Assembly (NCBI GenBank): GCA_002292805.1
Contig: DBCA01000066.1
Location: forward strand, 1-15,847
Source of the DNA: Caryophanales bacterium UBA970
Lineage (GTDB): Bacteria > Bacillota_I > Bacilli_A > RFN20 > CAG-826
Direction of reading: 5' to 3'
DNA length: 15,847 nucleotides
Shown here: piece after piece, positions 12,250 through 15,847 of the stretch
Numbering within the stretch: position 1 is the stretch's first letter
How the letters are laid out: each line of letters opens with the position of its first letter
Position numbers and translations under genes: made by a program
The notes under the pieces: generated by a model
What the model was told of the DNA's origin: nothing
The model's input: the letters and a program-made list of their open reading frames with translations, nothing else
Database searches by the model: none

Positions 12250-13374
12250 ATGAAATTAACCCCAGGGTTTCCAACCCCTTATTACTTAATTGATGAGCAA
12301 CTGATTCTCAATAATTTAATGATTATCAAACGAATCAAAGAGTTGAGTGGTTGCAAAGTTCTTCTTGCCCAAAAAGCATTTTCTAGTTTTTACTTTTATC
12401 CTTTACTCAAACAGTATTTAGATGGCACTTCATCAAGTGGATTGTTTGAAGCGCGACTTGCCTATGAACATTTTGGTAAAGAAATTCACGTCTTTACGCC
12501 TGGATTTAAAGACGAAGAATTTGAAGAGATTCTAAAGTATAGCGACCACCTGGTGTTTAATTCCAATAGCCAATTGAAGCGATTTAAACAACGAGCCTTG
12601 GCTGCAAAAAAAACGATTGGGATACGAATTAACCCAGAAGTATCAACTCAAACAGGAAGTAGCATGTATGATCCATGCTCACCAACCTCAAGAATGGGCA
12701 TCAAGATTGCTGATATTGATACAAGCTTATTAAGTGGTGTGTCTGGTTTTCATTTTCATACCCTCTGTCAGCAAAATGCCGATGCCTTGGAAACAACCTT
12801 AAAAGAAGTTGAACGTAAATTTGGGAAGTACTTCGCTCAATTAACCTGGATTAATTTTGGTGGTGGCCATCATTTAACCAGAGCCAACTATGACATTGAA
12901 AAACTTGTTCGGATCATCAAATATTACAAACAAACCTACAAACTTGATGTCTATTTAGAACCTGGAGAAGCGGTTGTATTAAACGCCGGTTTCTTGGTCA
13001 GTAAAGTCTTGGATGTCACGAAGAACGATGTCGAGATTGCTATCCTTGATGCTTCAGCGACTTGCCACATGCCTGATGTGCTTGAGGCTAAATTTATTCC
13101 TCCAGTGACCACATCAGATCCTCATGGGAAGCACGTGATTCGGCTATCGGGAGCAACTTGCTTAACCGGCGATGATATTGGTATTTATCGCTTCAAGGAC
13201 CCTTTAAAGGTTGGCGATGCTATCGTCTTTCAAGACATGGCTCTCTACACGATTGTCAAAAACAACACGTTCAATGGGATCCCATTACCTAGCATTTATG
13301 CAAGGAAGATGAATGGAAAAGATGTCTTGGTGAAGTCTTTCACCTACGAACATTTTAAAGAAAAACTATCGTAA
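12250..13374 (+). CDS. nspC: Carboxynorspermidine/carboxyspermidine decarboxylase
   Basis: A PLP-dependent alanine-racemase-fold (fold III) decarboxylase that makes norspermidine or spermidine from the product of the preceding enzyme. In the 374-residue protein, numbered from 12250, Lys42 (LLAQKAFSS) is the PLP lysine; GFHFHTLCQQ, INFGGGHHLT (glycine-rich phosphate loop), LEPGEAVV and GATCLTGDD (the Cys donated across the dimer) follow in the expected order. NspC proteins are about 375 residues, so it is complete. Three possible starts lie together: TTG 12244, ATG 12247 and ATG 12250. AAGGA (12239-12243) gives the best spacing, 6 nt, to 12250; 12247 is possible. It starts 9 nt after the dehydrogenase stop and overlaps the aspartokinase start by one base (TAATG). 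Confidence 0.92.
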   Translation: MKLTPGFPTPYYLIDEQLILNNLMIIKRIKELSGCKVLLAQKAFSSFYFYPLLKQYLDGTSSSGLFEARLAYEHFGKEIHVFTPGFKDEEFEEILKYSDHLVFNSNSQLKRFKQRALAAKKTIGIRINPEVSTQTGSSMYDPCSPTSRMGIKIADIDTSLLSGVSGFHFHTLCQQNADALETTLKEVERKFGKYFAQLTWINFGGGHHLTRANYDIEKLVRIIKYYKQTYKLDVYLEPGEAVVLNAGFLVSKVLDVTKNDVEIAILDASATCHMPDVLEAKFIPPVTTSDPHGKHVIRLSGATCLTGDDIGIYRFKDPLKVGDAIVFQDMALYTIVKNNTFNGIPLPSIYARKMNGKDVLVKSFTYEHFKEKLS

Positions 13375-14696
13375 TGAACAGATCAGTGGTCGCCAAATTT
13401 GGCGGGACTTCGATGGCCTCAGCATCGACCATCAAACAAGTCGCAAAGATTATCAAAAGTGATCCTTTGCGAAAATTTATTGTTGTCTCAGCGCCTGGTA
13501 AGCGTGATTTAAAAGATAGAAAAATAACAGATTTACTTTATCAATTGGCGAAAGAAATTCAAGAAGGTAAAGATCCTGTGACCTTTAAGATCATTCGGGA
13601 ACGATTTATCGAGATTGTTGAAGAATTAAAATTAGAATTACCGATTAAATCCATTCTGGCTGACATCTTTCAAAAGATGAAACTATCAAAGTCGCTCCCC
13701 TACATCGTCTCTCGTGGGGAGTATCTCTCGGCATTGATTCTGTCAAACTATCTTGATTTTGCCTTTTTAGATTCAGCGGATATCATTCGATTTAAGGGAT
13801 TACAATTTAACCGAACGAAAACAAGGAATGATGCCGGATCACTATTAAAGAAGCATCCTTATGTGGTCATTGGTGGGTTTTATGGAAGTGATGAACTAGA
13901 CCACATTCAACTCTTGCCTCGTGGAGGATCTGACATCACAGGCGCAATCATCGCTGACGCGGTCAATGCAAAACTCTATGAAAACTGGACGGATGTCGAT
14001 GGGTTTTTAACCTGTGATCCACGCGTGGTGGATAAGCCCAAAAAAATCGATGTGTTAACGTATCGTGAATTACGCGTCTTATCGTTTATGGGGGCGAGTG
14101 TTCTTCAAGCAGAAACCATGTTCCCCTTAATCAAAAAAGGCATTCCAACTCAAATTAAAAATACCTTCAATCCAAGTGGAGAAGGAACGATGATCTTCAG
14201 CAAACTACCCCCAGACAGGCATCACGGAGCGATTACCGGCATTACCGGTGTCAAAGGCTTTAACTTAATTGTCCTGGAAAAAGAGATGATGTCAGACTTG
14301 CTTGGCTTTGATCGAAAGATTCTTCGCATTTGTGAAAAACTAGAAATTAATGTCGAGCACTTTCCCTCAGGCACAGACACTTTTTCAATGATGATAGAAT
14401 CGAAATATTTAGAGAACGGTAAAAAAGAATTGTTGGTGCAAAAAATCAAAAAAGATTTGCACCCCGATACGATTGAAATTACCTCAGGCATTTCGTTAAT
14501 CTATCTTGTGGGTCGAAACCTACTTCAAAACAAAATGAACGTCTTAAAGGTCTTTTCTGCCCTTGTCAACGCGAATGTGAACTTAAAAATGATCGATTAT
14601 GGAAGCAACGGGATTCATTTGGTGATTGGTGTGGAAGACATTGACTATAAGTTTGCCATCAATGCACTCTATAATGAATTTGTCTTGGAGGATTAA
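13374..14696 (+). CDS. lysC: Aspartokinase
   Basis: Aspartokinase phosphorylates L-aspartate with ATP to beta-aspartyl phosphate, the first step toward aspartate semialdehyde. The 440-residue monofunctional protein has KFGGTS (8-13), the substrate-binding SRGEYLSA (about 119-126), LPRGGSDITGA and ENWTDVDGFLTCDPR in the amino-acid-kinase domain (to about 290), then two ACT-type regulatory domains (about 300-440), so feedback control by an amino acid is possible. The start ATG overlaps the nspC stop as TAATG with no ribosome site of its own, implying coupling. Its position between NspC and Asd, away from any lysine, threonine or diaminopimelate gene, suggests that it supplies the polyamine pathway. 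The catalytic call is secure; dedication to polyamines is inference. Confidence 0.95.
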   Translation: MNRSVVAKFGGTSMASASTIKQVAKIIKSDPLRKFIVVSAPGKRDLKDRKITDLLYQLAKEIQEGKDPVTFKIIRERFIEIVEELKLELPIKSILADIFQKMKLSKSLPYIVSRGEYLSALILSNYLDFAFLDSADIIRFKGLQFNRTKTRNDAGSLLKKHPYVVIGGFYGSDELDHIQLLPRGGSDITGAIIADAVNAKLYENWTDVDGFLTCDPRVVDKPKKIDVLTYRELRVLSFMGASVLQAETMFPLIKKGIPTQIKNTFNPSGEGTMIFSKLPPDRHHGAITGITGVKGFNLIVLEKEMMSDLLGFDRKILRICEKLEINVEHFPSGTDTFSMMIESKYLENGKKELLVQKIKKDLHPDTIEITSGISLIYLVGRNLLQNKMNVLKVFSALVNANVNLKMIDYGSNGIHLVIGVEDIDYKFAINALYNEFVLED

Positions 14697-14700
14697 CAAC

Positions 14701-15690
14701 ATGAAACCAATTTCATTAGCCATCGTTGGCGCAACCGGTGTGGTTGGAAGAAAGTTTTTAGAAGTTCTTGAACAACGAAAAATTCCCATTGAGAAACTCG
14801 TGTTGTTTGCCTCGGAAAAAAGTGTGGGGATTCAATTACCGTTTCAAGGCAAGATGTATCCTGTGGTTGCGCTAACTGAGAAAAATATTGCGCTATACCC
14901 AGTGAATTATGCTTTGTTTAGTGCTGGTAGTGATGTCTCGATTGCCTTTGCGCCGATCTTTGCAAAACGCAAAACCTTGGTCATCGATAACTCTGCAGCA
15001 TGGAGAATGGATAAAAACGTTCCTTTGGTCGTTCCGGAAGTGAATGCATTCGCAGCCAAACAACATCAATACATCATTGCAAACCCTAATTGTTCAACCA
15101 TTCAAGCGGTGGTGGCCCTTAAACCTCTTCATGATGCCTATCAATTAAAACGGATGGTGATTGCCACTTATCAGGCGGTCAGTGGCGCGGGCAGTAAAGG
15201 CTTACATGACTTAAAAGAAAAACTACCCACAGGTAAAACCACCAAGTTCCCTTATCAAATTTATGAAAATGTCATCCCTCATATCGATATCTTCCTTGAT
15301 AACGGCAACACCAAAGAAGAAGAAAAAATCATTCATGAAACAAGAAAAATCATGGGGATCCCACATCTTCCTGTCAGTAGCACGGCGGTCAGAGTTCCTG
15401 TTAAAAATGGTCACAGTGAAGTCATCAATCTAGAATTTGAAAAACCATTTCAACTCCAAGACGTGGTCTCCATTCTCAAGAAAGCCCCTGGGGTGGTGGT
15501 CTATGATGATCCAAGTAAAAAACTTTATCCAATGCCATTGCTCGTGGATGGCAAAGATGACGTCTATGTTGGGCGTATCCGTCGCGATGATTCCATTAAG
15601 AACGGTTTAAATATGTTTGTGGTGGGCGATAATATTCGCAAAGGAGCAGCGACCAACGCTGTTCAAATTCTCGAACTCTTCATCAAATAA
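14701..15690 (+). CDS. asd: Aspartate-semialdehyde dehydrogenase
   Basis: Asd reduces beta-aspartyl phosphate with NADPH to L-aspartate beta-semialdehyde, the aminopropyl donor for the first enzyme of this operon. The 329-residue protein has the NADP-binding VGATGVVG (9-16), the catalytic Cys131 in ANPNCSTIQ, the substrate loop AVSGAGSKG, and STAVRVPVKNGHSE with the active-site His, all as in bacterial Asd of this length. GGAGGA (14687-14692) lies 8 nt before ATG 14701; in-frame codons upstream belong to the overlapping aspartokinase frame and lack a ribosome site. It follows lysC by 4 nt and precedes a membrane-protein gene by 4 nt, inside one operon. Confidence 0.95.
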   Translation: MKPISLAIVGATGVVGRKFLEVLEQRKIPIEKLVLFASEKSVGIQLPFQGKMYPVVALTEKNIALYPVNYALFSAGSDVSIAFAPIFAKRKTLVIDNSAAWRMDKNVPLVVPEVNAFAAKQHQYIIANPNCSTIQAVVALKPLHDAYQLKRMVIATYQAVSGAGSKGLHDLKEKLPTGKTTKFPYQIYENVIPHIDIFLDNGNTKEEEKIIHETRKIMGIPHLPVSSTAVRVPVKNGHSEVINLEFEKPFQLQDVVSILKKAPGVVVYDDPSKKLYPMPLLVDGKDDVYVGRIRRDDSIKNGLNMFVVGDNIRKGAATNAVQILELFIK

Positions 15691-15694
15691 CTTT

Positions 15695-15847
15695 ATGAAT
15701 ATACTAATTTATGTAGCAATCTTCGCTGCAAAAATGTCAGAAGTGAGTATTGGGGTTTTTCGCTTGCTATTAATGACCAAAGGGTTTCGTAAACAAGCTG
15801 CCTTGATTGTCTTCTTTGAACAAATCTTTTGGGTTGTTAATGTATCG
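15695..15847 (+). CDS. UPF0316/DUF5698-type membrane protein, N-terminal 51 residues (runs off the right edge)
   Basis: The frame opens at ATG 15695, 4 nt after the asd stop, and runs to the window end. The 51 visible residues hold two hydrophobic segments and the pattern E-V-S-x-G-x-x-R-L, K-G-F-R-K-x-A and F-F-E-Q-I-F-W-V, which fits the N-terminal membrane domain (DUF5698) of UPF0316 proteins such as B. subtilis YebE; those usually end in a cytoplasmic DUF2179 domain, here outside the window. There is no ribosome site of its own, so coupling to asd is likely. Function unknown; its place at the end of a polyamine operon makes transport or sensing possible but unproven. Confidence 0.7.
   Translation, partial: MNILIYVAIFAAKMSEVSIGVFRLLLMTKGFRKQAALIVFFEQIFWVVNVS

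Noticed and set aside
14222..14491. Minus-strand open frames within lysC and asd (14222-14491, 14583-14789, 15223-15414).
   Set aside because: They are antisense to conserved enzymes, without start signals.

Overview
The window reads as chromosomal DNA from a low-GC, Gram-positive-type bacterium. Genes are dense, many share overlapping stops and starts, ribosome sites are AGGAGG-like, there is one lipoprotein signal, and TGG encodes Trp with no in-frame TGA. The protein set (CsoR, a CotH-type kinase, an aquaporin, RmuC, a YwaF-like protein) and codon habits would suit an Acholeplasma/Izemoplasma-like mollicute or a related deep Bacillota lineage. That placement is inference. No IS element, phage gene, CRISPR array, tRNA or rRNA is visible.

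Layout: (1) 1-1626, minus strand: the start of an unrecognised gene and rmuC. (2) 1816-4403, plus strand: a CsoR-type Cu(I)-sensor gene with an operator-like repeat over its own ribosome site, overlapping by GTGA a CotH-kinase-like lipoprotein gene, then a von Willebrand A domain protein, closed by a two-way terminator. (3) 4431-8173: aquaporin and a CrtI-like FAD oxidoreductase (minus) diverging across 65 bp from an NTF2-like protein and an SDR (plus). (4) 8174-9015: an atypical OmpR/PhoB-type regulator whose receiver has lost its phosphorylation site, preceded by 11-bp direct repeats. (5) 9014-10820, minus strand: a probable structured small RNA with its own promoter and terminator, an unknown membrane protein, a complete miniature transcription unit for a 22-residue Lys/Pro-rich peptide, and a YwaF-like membrane protein. 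(6) 10871-15847, plus strand: a polyamine operon with a structured leader, encoding carboxynorspermidine/carboxyspermidine dehydrogenase, its decarboxylase, aspartokinase, aspartate-semialdehyde dehydrogenase and the start of a UPF0316/DUF5698 membrane protein.

The polyamine operon is self-contained for the aminopropyl donor: aspartokinase and Asd make aspartate semialdehyde, the dehydrogenase condenses it reductively with a diamine, and NspC decarboxylates the product to spermidine or norspermidine. A second theme is leaderless starts: at four genes a -10 box sits 6-7 nt before the ATG with no ribosome site. The least explained elements are the small RNA at about 9014-9195 (minus), the 22-residue peptide gene at 9877-9945 (minus), the operon leader at 10905-11040, and the CsoR-CotH pairing.
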